Origin: Methanomassiliicoccus luminyensis B10 | Lineage (GTDB): Archaea; Thermoplasmatota; Thermoplasmata; Methanomassiliicoccales; Methanomassiliicoccaceae | Assembly: GCF_000308215.1 (NCBI RefSeq) | Contig: NZ_CAJE01000014.1 | Coordinates: 1 to 64,000 of the forward strand | DNA: 64,000 nt | Reading direction: 5' to 3' | In this document: one piece after another, positions 7,271 to 15,924 of the stretch | Layout of the letters: each line of letters opens with the position of its first letter | Position numbering within the stretch: position 1 is the stretch's first letter | The notes under the pieces: generated by a model | What the model saw: the letters and a program-made list of their open reading frames with translations, nothing else | Databases searched by the model: none | Told to the model about the DNA's origin: nothing | Program-made: the position numbers and the translations under genes

Positions 7271-7923
7271 GCGCCCCCACCATCACCGGCGTCCAGGATG
7301 TCGAGGTCAAGGAATCGCCGCCCCCGCCGACGGAGAGGACGAAAGCGCATGGGTGGCTGAACGCCAACCGCCTCAGCGCCTACGAGGAGGCGCGCAAGGA
7401 GGGGCTGGAACTGTACATATCCAAGGTGGCCGAAGAGAAGATGCGCAATCATGCCCTGGCGCACGTGAACGAGCGCAAGGAGGTCATGGGTCTCATGCTC
7501 GGAGGGGTGTACCGCCACAACGGGAGGGAGTACGCGCTGGTGCGCGACGTGGTCACCACTGACCTCGACGCCACCGAGGTGAGCGTGCGCTTCGACCGCG
7601 ACGCCTTCGAGAAGCTGTTCGCCTCGCTCGACGAATCGGGGTTCCGGTACATCATCGTGGGATGGTACCACTCCCACCCGTCCTATGGCTGCTTCCTCTC
7701 ATCCACCGACATCCAGACCCAGAGGGCCATGTTCAACCGGAGCTTCCACTCCGCCCTGGTCATCGACCCGGTGAACCGCGAGATCGACGTGTTCCGCCTC
7801 CGGGACGGGCGCGTCGAGTCGCGGCCGTTCGCAGTGTACTGGGACCCCTACCAGGAGCCCTATGCCAGCAAGGTGGTGCGCTTCAGAAAGCAGGTGAAGG
7901 GCCCGGAAACGGCGATCCCTTAG
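7267..7923 (+). CDS. JAMM/MPN+ metalloprotease, Rpn11/CSN5-like (start uncertain)
   Basis: Predicted zinc isopeptidase that trims the Ubl tail and/or removes it from conjugates. The catalytic set is complete: Glu in NERKEVMG, and HSHPSYGCFLSSTD, an exact H-x-H-x7-S-x2-D motif that also keeps the Tyr-Gly-Cys of Rpn11/CSN5. The first conserved strand (LYISKVAEEKM) lies upstream of the first available GTG (7426), and no ATG, GTG or TTG occurs in frame before it back to a stop at 7120. A CTG at 7267 overlaps the E2 stop as CTGA and has GGTGGTGAGG just upstream. I therefore give 7267 as the provisional start (218 residues); 7426 would give 165. It meets the next gene tail to tail, overlapping by 4 bases. 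Confidence 0.8.
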   Translation: MSAPTITGVQDVEVKESPPPPTERTKAHGWLNANRLSAYEEARKEGLELYISKVAEEKMRNHALAHVNERKEVMGLMLGGVYRHNGREYALVRDVVTTDLDATEVSVRFDRDAFEKLFASLDESGFRYIIVGWYHSHPSYGCFLSSTDIQTQRAMFNRSFHSALVIDPVNREIDVFRLRDGRVESRPFAVYWDPYQEPYASKVVRFRKQVKGPETAIP

Positions 7924-8459
7924 ACCCAGATAGCGTGCCGGCGCCGCAGGGAGGCTTCGTTCTGCGAGGTCCGCTCCATTATAATGGGGACGAGGGAATC
8001 GAACAGCACCAGCGCGGTGTCCTCGAAGATCGTCCCCAGCGGCGCGTACTTCCTCTTCTGCTCGTCTTTCACCAGGGGTATCTCCAGTATCAGATTGGAG
8101 GCGTGCCCCAGCTTGGAGTTGGGGTTCGACGTCACGGAGATTACGGTCGCGCCGACCCGGCGCACGATGTTGGCGGTCTGCACCGCCGACATGGTCTCCC
8201 CGGTGTTAGATACTATAATAACGAGGTCCTCCGCATCCACGATCGGCGTGGTCATGTCGCCGACGAAGTGCACGTTGAAGCCCAGCTGAACGAGGCGAAC
8301 GGCGAAGGCCTGCCCCACCAGCCCGGAGCGTCCGACGCCGTAGATGAAGATCTTCTTCGACCCCACTATGGCAGCGATGGCGCCGTCCAGGGCGGAGGGG
8401 TCCATCTTCTCCAATGCTTCCTGCATCTCCCGAAGGATGTAGCGGAGCGGCTCCTGCAT
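7920..8459 (-). CDS. hxlB: SIS-domain sugar isomerase, probable 6-phospho-3-hexuloisomerase
   Basis: The protein of 179 residues is a single SIS domain: FIYGVGRSGLVGQAFAVRL (phosphosugar-binding loop), VIIVSNTGET, and VISVTSNPNSKLGHASN. Length and the pattern FEDTALVLFDSLV near the C-terminus fit 6-phospho-3-hexuloisomerase, which interconverts hexulose-6-phosphate and fructose-6-phosphate. In archaea this enzyme makes pentoses by running the ribulose monophosphate route in reverse. It is encoded 7 bases after the endonuclease IV-like gene, probably as one unit. Confidence 0.8.
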   Translation of the reverse strand: MQEPLRYILREMQEALEKMDPSALDGAIAAIVGSKKIFIYGVGRSGLVGQAFAVRLVQLGFNVHFVGDMTTPIVDAEDLVIIVSNTGETMSAVQTANIVRRVGATVISVTSNPNSKLGHASNLILEIPLVKDEQKRKYAPLGTIFEDTALVLFDSLVPIIMERTSQNEASLRRRHAIWV

Positions 8460-8466
8460 TCCCGCC

Positions 8467-9678
8467 TCACTTCTTTTTCTTGGCCGGGGGTTTGGGGGTC
8501 GGCTTCTTCTCCGGCTTCTCCGCCTTGGGCCGGGGAGCGGGCTTGCGCTCCGGACGCTCCCTTGTGGTGATGGACTGGAATTCCTCGAGGTCGGGGGTCT
8601 CTATCTCCACCTCCTCCTCTTCGTCCTCCTCGTCCCCATCCTTGGCGCCCTTCTTGTCGCTCTTCTTGCCCTTGATCTCCTTGGCCACCCTCTTGGTCAG
8701 CACGCGCTCGTAGATGACCTTCATGTACATGGCGTCGTGCTCCAACAATGGAGAGGAGGAGATGACGGTGATATTGGGGTTCTCTTCCGCCAAGAACTCG
8801 GCCAGAGGCTCGAACTTGAGATCACCCTTCTTGATGGGGGTGATCCGTTTCTCGTTCCCGCCCTCGTGCTCCACGCCAGAGAAATGAGTATAGAAGTGCC
8901 CGTTGACGTAGTCCTTGACCTTGTCAAGCAAGGCGCCGAAGTCCTGCGGCTCCCTGAGCCCACCTGATTCTCGGGCATGCACGTGGGCGAAGTTGATCAC
9001 CGGCACGGTGCCCTTGACCTCGTCGCACAGCTCGAGAACTTCCTCCAGCGAGCCGAAGACCTCCTGGCGCCCCGACATCTCCAGCCCCAGCTTGGGCCTG
9101 AGCTTGTTGTCCTCCCACCATTCCATGACCGCGGCGATGTTGTCGGTGATGTTCTTCTTGGCCTGCTTCTTGCTGCCTTCGCCATACAGGCCGAGGTGCG
9201 TCACCACCATGGTACCGTCCATCTGGTCGGTCATCGTCCCCGCCCACCGGATGTTGTCGATGCACCGCTCGGTGAGCTCGGAATTGCTTGACAGGTCCAT
9301 GTAATAGGGGGTGTGCATGGACAGCTGGACGTCCATCTCCTTGCCCATCTCCCCCAGCTCCTGCAGCTCCAGGAAGTTCTGCGCGAGCCCTGAGGCCAAG
9401 GTGATGAGGGTGTCGTCCTCCTTGATCTTCTCGGTCGGCTTGGTCAGCCGGACCTCCTTCTTTCCTTTGACCCGGTTGATCTCCATGATGAGGTCGCTCT
9501 CCACCTCCAGGGGGGTGAGTCCTACCTCCTCCTCATCGGGGAAGCGGTCTATGACGTTGACGCGCACCATCTGGACCTCCATGGCGTTAAGGCCGAGGCT
9601 GTGCACGTCCTCTATGCCGTCGCGCAAGGTCCTGCCTTTGCATGAAAGTGGAATACCGGCCGGGCCAAATCTTATCAT
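8467..9678 (-). CDS. Endonuclease IV-like TIM-barrel protein with charged C-terminal tail
   Basis: About 310 residues form an AP endonuclease family 2/xylose isomerase-like barrel, starting MIRFGPAGIPLSCKG and including LSMHTPYYMDL, MVVTHLGLY, LGLEMSG, INFAHVHAR, YTHFSGVEH and ITVISSSP, which supply the His/Glu/Asp metal ligands of Nfo-type enzymes. Predicted to cut DNA at abasic sites. The last 90 residues are unusual: an acidic run (DGDEEDEEEEVEIE) followed by a Lys/Pro-rich tail ending PPAKKKK, which could mediate DNA or protein contacts. The next gene upstream is the mobile element at 9.8 kb, on the other strand. Confidence 0.8.
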   Translation of the reverse strand: MIRFGPAGIPLSCKGRTLRDGIEDVHSLGLNAMEVQMVRVNVIDRFPDEEEVGLTPLEVESDLIMEINRVKGKKEVRLTKPTEKIKEDDTLITLASGLAQNFLELQELGEMGKEMDVQLSMHTPYYMDLSSNSELTERCIDNIRWAGTMTDQMDGTMVVTHLGLYGEGSKKQAKKNITDNIAAVMEWWEDNKLRPKLGLEMSGRQEVFGSLEEVLELCDEVKGTVPVINFAHVHARESGGLREPQDFGALLDKVKDYVNGHFYTHFSGVEHEGGNEKRITPIKKGDLKFEPLAEFLAEENPNITVISSSPLLEHDAMYMKVIYERVLTKRVAKEIKGKKSDKKGAKDGDEEDEEEEVEIETPDLEEFQSITTRERPERKPAPRPKAEKPEKKPTPKPPAKKKK

Positions 9679-9812
9679 AACGACACCACCATAACAACCC
9701 CCCTAATCCATTTTTCCCCTAGGATATAGTGATTAAGCTATAGTGATAATAATATGTATCGCTGGAAAAAGTACCTTTTGAAGAAAAATATTACACGTAG
9801 CTAGATGTATCA

Positions 9813-9831
9813 AATCGCTAAATCAGCGATT
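9813..9831 (+). repeat. Left-end hairpin of the TnpB element
   Basis: AATCGCTAAATCAGCGATT: a 7-base perfect stem with a 5-base loop. Short subterminal hairpins of this type are recognised by TnpA in IS200/IS605 elements. It lies 9 bases before the preferred tnpB ATG at 9841, which argues that the upstream ATG at 9805 is not the real start. Confidence 0.55.
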
Positions 9832-9840
9832 CCTAATCCG

Positions 9841-10986
9841 ATGTTCCGCACCGTCAAGATACTATTGGAGCACACCGTCGAGCTCGTTGAGACGGTCAGC
9901 CTATTTAATCAGGCGTGCCAGCGTGTCTTGGATTGGGGCCAGGCAAACAAGCAGCATAATAAATACAAGCTGGACCGCGCGACATACTATGATGCGAGAG
10001 AAGAATTCCCCTCGCTACCTTCACCACTAGTGCAAACGGCCAGAGATCAGGCAAGCGACATGCTCAAGCGCGATAAGTTCAAGCATAAGATCAGGAAGAA
10101 ACCATCCAGTTCGATTCGTTACGATAAGAGAACGTTAAGGGTCTTCCTGCAATCCGGATACCTCAGCATAAGCACAGTATCCGGAAGAAAGCGGTACGAC
10201 TTCATTCTACCCGACTACTATCGGCAATACCAATCATGGATGGTGCAGAACGCACAGCTTATCATCGGTCGGTACGCTTGCTTCCTCAACGTCCAGGTAG
10301 AGGGCGAAACTCCGCCGTTCAACTGCGGGAATCGTCGCTTAGGAATCGATCTGGGCATCAACAACATCGCGGTGTGCTCAGACAACACTTTCTACAGCTC
10401 CAAACATCTCAAGAACGTCAAAGGCCAGTATCGCCATCTCAAGGCTGAACTGCAGTCCATAGGCACTCGCTCCGCTAGACGAAAACTTCGTGAAGTAAGC
10501 GGGCGAGAGAGACGGTTCGTTCGGGACTCGAACCATTGTGTGGCCAAAGAGGTAGTGAGCAAGCCGTATGACGTTTTCGTGTTCGAGGATTTGAAAAGTA
10601 CCAGGGAAATCAAGAGGAGCAGGGAGTTCAACCCCAAGCTGGGTAGCTGGTCGTTCGGCGAATTAATTCGGTTTGTTAGGTACAAAGCTGAAGCTCTGGG
10701 AAAACGAGTAGAGGTGATCGATCCTCACTATACTTCTCAAACCTGCTCTCGATGCGGTCACGTGTCCTCAAGTAACAGAACAGGAAGGCAGTTCGAATGC
10801 GTTCAGTGCAGGTTCACGCTGGACGCCGACTTGAACGCCAGCAGGAACATCGCCGCCTTCTCTACATGGGAAGGCGGCAGGCTGTCTGTCAGCCAGCCAA
10901 ATGCAGCGAGTGGTGAAGCCAAAGGCCATATGGCACTTGAGGCTGAGTTTAGCTGCAAGCCCGTGAGCATGCTCGTGGGCAGCTGA
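9841..10986 (+). CDS. tnpB: TnpB-type RNA-guided nuclease (OrfB)
   Basis: RuvC-like nuclease of the TnpB family, ancestor of Cas12. All RuvC residues are visible: Asp in GIDLGINN, Glu in VFEDLKS, Asp in LDADLNASRNI. The zinc ribbon is intact (CSRCGHVSSSNRTGRQFECVQC, ligands CxxC and CxxC). Length of 381 residues is typical. The ATG at 9841 (MFRTVKILLEHTVELVE) matches the usual TnpB beginning. Nothing suggests decay, so guided DNA cleavage that maintains the element is plausible; no tnpA is present, so transposition would need help in trans. Confidence 0.9.
   Translation: MFRTVKILLEHTVELVETVSLFNQACQRVLDWGQANKQHNKYKLDRATYYDAREEFPSLPSPLVQTARDQASDMLKRDKFKHKIRKKPSSSIRYDKRTLRVFLQSGYLSISTVSGRKRYDFILPDYYRQYQSWMVQNAQLIIGRYACFLNVQVEGETPPFNCGNRRLGIDLGINNIAVCSDNTFYSSKHLKNVKGQYRHLKAELQSIGTRSARRKLREVSGRERRFVRDSNHCVAKEVVSKPYDVFVFEDLKSTREIKRSREFNPKLGSWSFGELIRFVRYKAEALGKRVEVIDPHYTSQTCSRCGHVSSSNRTGRQFECVQCRFTLDADLNASRNIAAFSTWEGGRLSVSQPNAASGEAKGHMALEAEFSCKPVSMLVGS
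10951..10984 (+). ncRNA. Right-end hairpin / probable omegaRNA 3' structure
   Basis: Stem AGCT…AGCT with a GCAA bulge, then GCCC…GGGC and the perfect palindrome GAGCATGCTC at the tip. It spans the last codons of tnpB. In TnpB systems the omegaRNA is transcribed across the 3' end of tnpB and the right end, with the guide taken from the flanking DNA, so the bases just after about 10985 would be the guide. Confidence 0.45.
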
Positions 10987-11069
10987 CATAATTGCTGTCG
11001 CTGGTTTTCTTGTCTAGACTGACCGGGGTCGGGGCCCCGCCCGGCTTACTGTTATCGTTTCAGCGAGAA

Positions 11070-11095
11070 GAAAATCATATAGCAAACTATATCCC
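11070..11095 (+). promoter_or_regulatory. Probable promoter of the first giant helicase
   Basis: AAAATCATATAGCAAACTATAT (about 11071–11092) is an AT-rich TATA-like stretch containing an inverted repeat (ATATAG…CTATAT), 44 bases before the ATG. The rest of the 149-base gap after tnpB contains a GC-rich inverted repeat (GGGGCCCC, about 11032–11039) and no gene. Confidence 0.35.
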
Positions 11096-11135
11096 CCGTC
11101 CGACCCGTGTCTGACATATTCGGGTTGGGATAGGG

Positions 11136-14100
11136 ATGTTCACTCTAGACGACAAGACATTAGATGCCCGTATAGAGAGATGGAGAAAGAACCTCATCGA
11201 CACCAGCTTGAGGAACAGCCTGCTGAACCTCCGGGAGGGGAGGCAGGGCTGCCTGAAGCTGATGAGGCCCCATCCGCAAGCGATCTACGACCGCCTGGTC
11301 AAGAACAAGAGCGATTTTGAGCTGTACTTCGGCGCCGATGACGGGACCGAGCAGTACGAGAACAAGGTGCTACCAGATCTCGGACGCGACCGGGCGGAAC
11401 GCTCCCTGCTGAGCATGCGCACCAAGGCCCGCGCGGCGGTGAGGGAGCAGGGCACCAACATCTTGTTCCTTACGGTCGGCGCGCTGGAGTGGTCCCATGC
11501 CGTCACCGATGGAGAGCGCATCCGTTCCCCCCTGGTCCTGATCCCGGTGGAGCTGGTCAGGGAAGGTCCGCTCCGCCCCTACCGCCTGGTGCACACCGGC
11601 GACGACATCTCCGTCAACCCCACCCTCGCCCAGAAGCTCAAGCTGGAGCTGCGTCTGACGCTCCCCCAACTCCCCGAGGGGGACCTGGACATCCAGAAGT
11701 ACCTCGATGCGGTCGCCGATTCGGTCGCTCCGCTGAAGGACTGGAAGATCACCAGCGAGGTGCGCCTGGGGCTGTTCAACTTCCCCAAGATGTGCATGTA
11801 CGACGAGCTTGCCACTTACCGTTCCGTGGCCGCCGCCCATCCTGTCATCAGGTCCATGGCCGGCGACACCGGGGCGTCGCACGCCACCCTGCTGGAGGAA
11901 CCTACCTCCCCTCTGGACAGGGACCTGCCGGCTGGATCGTTCCAGATCCTGGACGCCGACTCCAGCCAGCAGGAGGCGGTCGCGCTCGCCGCCGAGGGAG
12001 CGAGCTTCGTGCTGCAGGGCCCCCCCGGGACGGGCAAGTCGCAGACCATCACCAACATAATATCCGAATCGCTGGCCAAGGGCCGCACCGTGCTGTTCGT
12101 CTCGGAGAAGATGGCCGCCCTGGAGGTGGTGAAGAGGCGCCTGGACGAGAACGGCTTGGGCGACTATTGCCTGGAGCTTCACAGCCACAAGGCCTCCCGT
12201 CAGACGGTGGCGAACGAGCTGTCCAAGTCCCTGACCCCGGTCCCGGTGCAGCCGCAGCAGGTGCAGGCACTTCACGAGCTCGAGGGGTCGAGGGCCCGCC
12301 TGGACAGCTATGTCGACGCCCTGCACCGGACCCGGGACGGCCTGGGCATGCCGGTGTTCCAGCTCCTGGAGGAACTGGTCCGCCTGAAGGACGCTCCCGA
12401 GCTGGTCATCTCGCTCCCCAACATCGAGAAGCTCAGCTGGAAGGAGCTGGAGGCCATGGCCCCGCTGGTCCGCGACCTTCAGAGATACGCGCCGGTGCTG
12501 GCGCAGAGGTCCGACCACCCCTGGACCGACTGCCTGGTGGACTCCTGGAAGCTGGGCGCCCAGTCGGAGATGGTGCACCGCCTGTCGGACCTCAAGTTCG
12601 CCCGCACCCGCCTGAACGAGACATCATCGCGGTTCGCCCAGGACCACGGGCTCCCCGAGCCGGCCGCCCTGGGGGACGTGGAGCAGATGGTGGGGCAGTT
12701 CAGGCACATCCTGCTGACCACCTACCCCCTCCCGAGATGGATCGAGAAGGACCCTGTCCCCCTGCTCAGGGCGATGGACAACATGAAGGAATCCTACTCC
12801 CAGCTCAATGAGAGGATGACCTGGCTCCGCGCCCGGTTCAACGAGGACGTCCTCGCCCTGGACCTGGCGTCCATGCAGGAGCGGTTCACCGAGAAGTACA
12901 GCTCATTCACCAGGTCATTCAACTCCCGCTACCGCCACGACCTGGACCTCCTGCGTTCGATGTGGCGCGGGGACCGGAAGCTCACCTACGACGAGGTCAT
13001 GGCCGAGCTGCCGGAAGTGATCAACATCGCGCACCTCGCCGACCGGGTCCGGTCGATGGAAGCGGAGTGCACCTACGCCTTCGGCAAGTACTTCCAGGGC
13101 CAGAGGACCGACTGGGAGGCGCTGCACCGCTCCGTGGAGTGGGCCAGGCAGTACTACGAGAAGTTCGGGGAGCCGGCCAGCGACGAAGTGCGCTCCCTGC
13201 TGTGCGACGGGCCGGAGAAGCTCATCGGCCTGAAGGGCCGAATCGACGAGCTGGAGACCTCCTGCCTCAGATTCCAGGAGGCCCTCTCGGCGCTGTCTCA
13301 GTATTTCACTCTCGACAAGCTCGCCGGCGGGCGGCCTCTCCACGAGGTGCCGTTCGAGGAGCTGGGGCAGTGGGCCCAGTACCACCTCGACACCGCCTCC
13401 TCCTTCCGGGAGTGGGCCGAGTCGAACCGCGTCAGGAGGCAGCTGGAGCAGGCCGGCCTGGGAGACCTCGTCATCCTGGCGGAGCGCTCCGCTCTGCCTG
13501 GGGACCTGTGGAACGGCATCCGCAAGCGGCACCTCACGCTGTGGTACGACCTGCTGGTGTCCCGCGACCGCCTGCTCCGCGACTTCAACCGCGAGGAGCA
13601 GGAGAGCGAGGTGGCGAGGTTCGAACGCCTGGACGGGGAGATGCTCCGCACCGCCGCCTCCAGGACCCGCGCCGTTCTCGACGAGAGGAGGAGGGAACTG
13701 TGCGAGGACGCCTCCCCCGCCCACGGCAGCGGCCTGTGGGTGCTGAAGCACGAGGTCAACCGTAAGAAGAACATCCGCCCCCTGAGGGAGCTGTTCCAGC
13801 AGGCCTGGGAGCCCATCCTGGCCCTGCGCCCCTGCCTGCTCATGAGCCCGCTGTCGGTCTCCATGTTCCTAGACCCGTCCAAGATCAAGTTCGACCTGGT
13901 CATCTTCGACGAGGCGTCGCAGATCCGCCCGGAGGACGCCATCGGCTCCATCATGAGGGGAAAGCAGGTCATCGTGGTGGGCGACGCCAAGCAGCTGCCC
14001 CCTACTGACTTCTTCCGCGAGGTCAGCTACGACGACGAGGACGACATCCCCGACCTGGAGAGCGTGCTGGACGAGTGCTCGTCCTCCATGCCCCAGAGGA

Positions 14101-15860
14101 TGCTGCGGTGGCACTACCGGAGCAGGCACGAGTCGCTCATCGCGTTCTCCAACCACTACTTCTACAACGATCGGCTGAGCACTTTCCCGTCATCGGTCAG
14201 CCATGAAGGCCTGGGCGTTTCGTTCGTCCATGTGCCCGAGGGCGAGTACGACCGCGGCAGGAGCCGCCGGAACCCCGTGGAAGCGGCCAAGGTCGTGGAG
14301 CTGGTGTTCCAGCACTTCCGGAGCGAGGCGCCCGGCTCCATTGGCGTGGTGGCGTTCTCGGAGGCCCAGCAGATGGCCATCCTGGAGGAGGTGGAGAAGC
14401 GGCTGAAGATCGAGCCGGACATGGCCCCGTTCTTCAACGAGGGGAAGGAAGAGGAGTTCTTCGTCAAGAACCTGGAGAACGTGCAAGGTGACGAGAGGGA
14501 CGTCATGATCTTCAGCGTCGGCTACGGCAAGGACGCCCAGGGCCGCATGCACCAGGGCTTCGGCCCCCTGAACCGCCCCGGCGGGGAGAGGAGGCTCAAC
14601 GTCGCCATCACCCGCGCCAGGAGGCAGGTGGTGCTGGTATCGTCCCTGCTTCCGGAGGATATCGAGGGCACCGCCCCCGGCGCGGAGATGCTGCGCAACT
14701 ACATTGAGTACGCCATGAAGGGCGGCGACAAGGGTTCGCTGCCCAACAGGGAGGACGCGTTCTCGTACCCCATCGAGGAGGATATCCGCAACGCCCTGGT
14801 GGCCAAGGGGCTGAAGGTCGACCGTAGGGTCGGCTGCTCGGAGTTCCGCATCGACCTGGCCGTCCAGGACGGCGACCGGGAGGGCAACTACCTCCTGGGG
14901 ATCATGTGCGACGGCGCTTCGTACCGCTCCGGCAAGACCACCAGGGACCGCGAGCGCCTCCGCCGGGAGGTGCTGGAGGGCCTGGGCTGGAACGTCATGA
15001 GGATGTGGTCGCAGGACTGGATCCACGACCCCGAGAAGGAGGTGGAGAGGGTCATGGAGGCCCTCAAGAAAGCGAGGGAGAATGCTGCCTGGGAGGAGGG
15101 CAAGAGGGCGCTGATCAAAGCGTCCAGGAGCCTGGAGGCCACCGCCCCCGCCGTCCCGCTTCCTGCAGCCCCCGAAGCGCCCGCTGCTCTTCCCGCCGCT
15201 GCCCCGGCCAAGGAGGTCATGGTGGCCGCCCTGTCCGACGGCCCCGCCGCCAGGAGCGCGGCGGACGCCTGCCCCCTGTACCAGGCGGTGGACTTCCGGG
15301 AAAGGGAGGACCTGTTGGAGAAGTATGCCGACGACCCGGCCGAGGGGCTGAGGGACGCGCTCCTGCTGGTGGTCAATGAGGAGGGGCCGGTCCACGCATC
15401 GGTGGCCAAGGCCCGCATCAAGGACTACATCCGCCTGGCCGGCGGGAAGATGGCCGCCCTGGACCGCCGCTTCGACGAGGCGGTCAAGTCCCTGGACGGC
15501 TACTCCGTCACCATGGACGGGGAGTTCCTGTGGCCGTGCGGCATGACCGCCCCGGCGGTGCGCCGGTTCCCCGACCGCCACAGCCTGGACCTCGTTTGCC
15601 CCCGAGAGCTGGAGGAGGCGGTCCTGTACTGCCTCAGGGAGGGAGCGTGCCCGGAGAAGGAGGTGGTCATGAGGACCTCCGCCCTGTACGGGTACAAGCG
15701 CCCCACCCCGGCCATGAAGGAGAGGATCCTCTCGGCCGCCTGCGATCTCGTGAACAGGGGCATGGCGTACAAGGACACCGAGGGGCTCCGCAGGGCCGAG
15801 GAGGAAAAGGCCGCCCCGGAGGAGGATGCTGGAGAGGCGCCCCTCGCCGGGACCCCCTGA
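11136..15860 (+). CDS. Giant DUF4011–SF1 helicase–Vsr-like–DUF3320 protein (Hhe-type), copy A
   Basis: A 1574-residue multidomain protein. Order: DUF4011 (about 1–250, starting DARIERWRKNLIDTSLRNSLLNL); a DNA2/NAM7-like SF1 helicase with GPPGTGKSQT (near 296), a long helical insert, FDEASQ (near 920), NVQGDERDV (near 1115) and NVAITRARRQ (near 1155); a Vsr/PD-(D/E)xK-like nuclease (about 1211–1310); an Ala/Pro linker; and a DUF3320 domain (about 1380–1475). This architecture is the published Hhe anti-phage type. The nuclease motif reads GIMCDGASYRS, with Met where copy B has Glu, so cleavage may be impaired. Anti-phage function is inferred from architecture. Confidence 0.85.
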   Translation: MFTLDDKTLDARIERWRKNLIDTSLRNSLLNLREGRQGCLKLMRPHPQAIYDRLVKNKSDFELYFGADDGTEQYENKVLPDLGRDRAERSLLSMRTKARAAVREQGTNILFLTVGALEWSHAVTDGERIRSPLVLIPVELVREGPLRPYRLVHTGDDISVNPTLAQKLKLELRLTLPQLPEGDLDIQKYLDAVADSVAPLKDWKITSEVRLGLFNFPKMCMYDELATYRSVAAAHPVIRSMAGDTGASHATLLEEPTSPLDRDLPAGSFQILDADSSQQEAVALAAEGASFVLQGPPGTGKSQTITNIISESLAKGRTVLFVSEKMAALEVVKRRLDENGLGDYCLELHSHKASRQTVANELSKSLTPVPVQPQQVQALHELEGSRARLDSYVDALHRTRDGLGMPVFQLLEELVRLKDAPELVISLPNIEKLSWKELEAMAPLVRDLQRYAPVLAQRSDHPWTDCLVDSWKLGAQSEMVHRLSDLKFARTRLNETSSRFAQDHGLPEPAALGDVEQMVGQFRHILLTTYPLPRWIEKDPVPLLRAMDNMKESYSQLNERMTWLRARFNEDVLALDLASMQERFTEKYSSFTRSFNSRYRHDLDLLRSMWRGDRKLTYDEVMAELPEVINIAHLADRVRSMEAECTYAFGKYFQGQRTDWEALHRSVEWARQYYEKFGEPASDEVRSLLCDGPEKLIGLKGRIDELETSCLRFQEALSALSQYFTLDKLAGGRPLHEVPFEELGQWAQYHLDTASSFREWAESNRVRRQLEQAGLGDLVILAERSALPGDLWNGIRKRHLTLWYDLLVSRDRLLRDFNREEQESEVARFERLDGEMLRTAASRTRAVLDERRRELCEDASPAHGSGLWVLKHEVNRKKNIRPLRELFQQAWEPILALRPCLLMSPLSVSMFLDPSKIKFDLVIFDEASQIRPEDAIGSIMRGKQVIVVGDAKQLPPTDFFREVSYDDEDDIPDLESVLDECSSSMPQRMLRWHYRSRHESLIAFSNHYFYNDRLSTFPSSVSHEGLGVSFVHVPEGEYDRGRSRRNPVEAAKVVELVFQHFRSEAPGSIGVVAFSEAQQMAILEEVEKRLKIEPDMAPFFNEGKEEEFFVKNLENVQGDERDVMIFSVGYGKDAQGRMHQGFGPLNRPGGERRLNVAITRARRQVVLVSSLLPEDIEGTAPGAEMLRNYIEYAMKGGDKGSLPNREDAFSYPIEEDIRNALVAKGLKVDRRVGCSEFRIDLAVQDGDREGNYLLGIMCDGASYRSGKTTRDRERLRREVLEGLGWNVMRMWSQDWIHDPEKEVERVMEALKKARENAAWEEGKRALIKASRSLEATAPAVPLPAAPEAPAALPAAAPAKEVMVAALSDGPAARSAADACPLYQAVDFREREDLLEKYADDPAEGLRDALLLVVNEEGPVHASVAKARIKDYIRLAGGKMAALDRRFDEAVKSLDGYSVTMDGEFLWPCGMTAPAVRRFPDRHSLDLVCPRELEEAVLYCLREGACPEKEVVMRTSALYGYKRPTPAMKERILSAACDLVNRGMAYKDTEGLRRAEEEKAAPEEDAGEAPLAGTP

Positions 15861-15924
15861 ACATTTTTCCCAAATCTCTTGAGACCAATCCCTTTTTGTG
15901 CTAGCTCGGCCCTTAGCTACCGAA

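Larger units (their letters stand above)
9790..11000 (+). mobile_element. IS200/IS605-superfamily TnpB-only element (ends approximate)
   Basis: A tnpB gene without tnpA, bounded by a short hairpin on the left (9813–9831) and a long one on the right (10951–10984). A TTAC occurs at 9791–9794, 19 bases before the left hairpin; TTAC is the target of some IS605 relatives, but this may be chance. The right end overlaps the tnpB stop, where the omegaRNA and guide are normally encoded. Exact ends cannot be fixed without an empty-site comparison. Confidence 0.6.

Noticed and set aside
7662-8570. Plus-strand frame of about 300 codons across the JAMM and hexuloisomerase genes
   Set aside because: Composition is His/Pro/Gly/Arg-rich, typical of out-of-frame GC-rich DNA, and both real genes are well supported.
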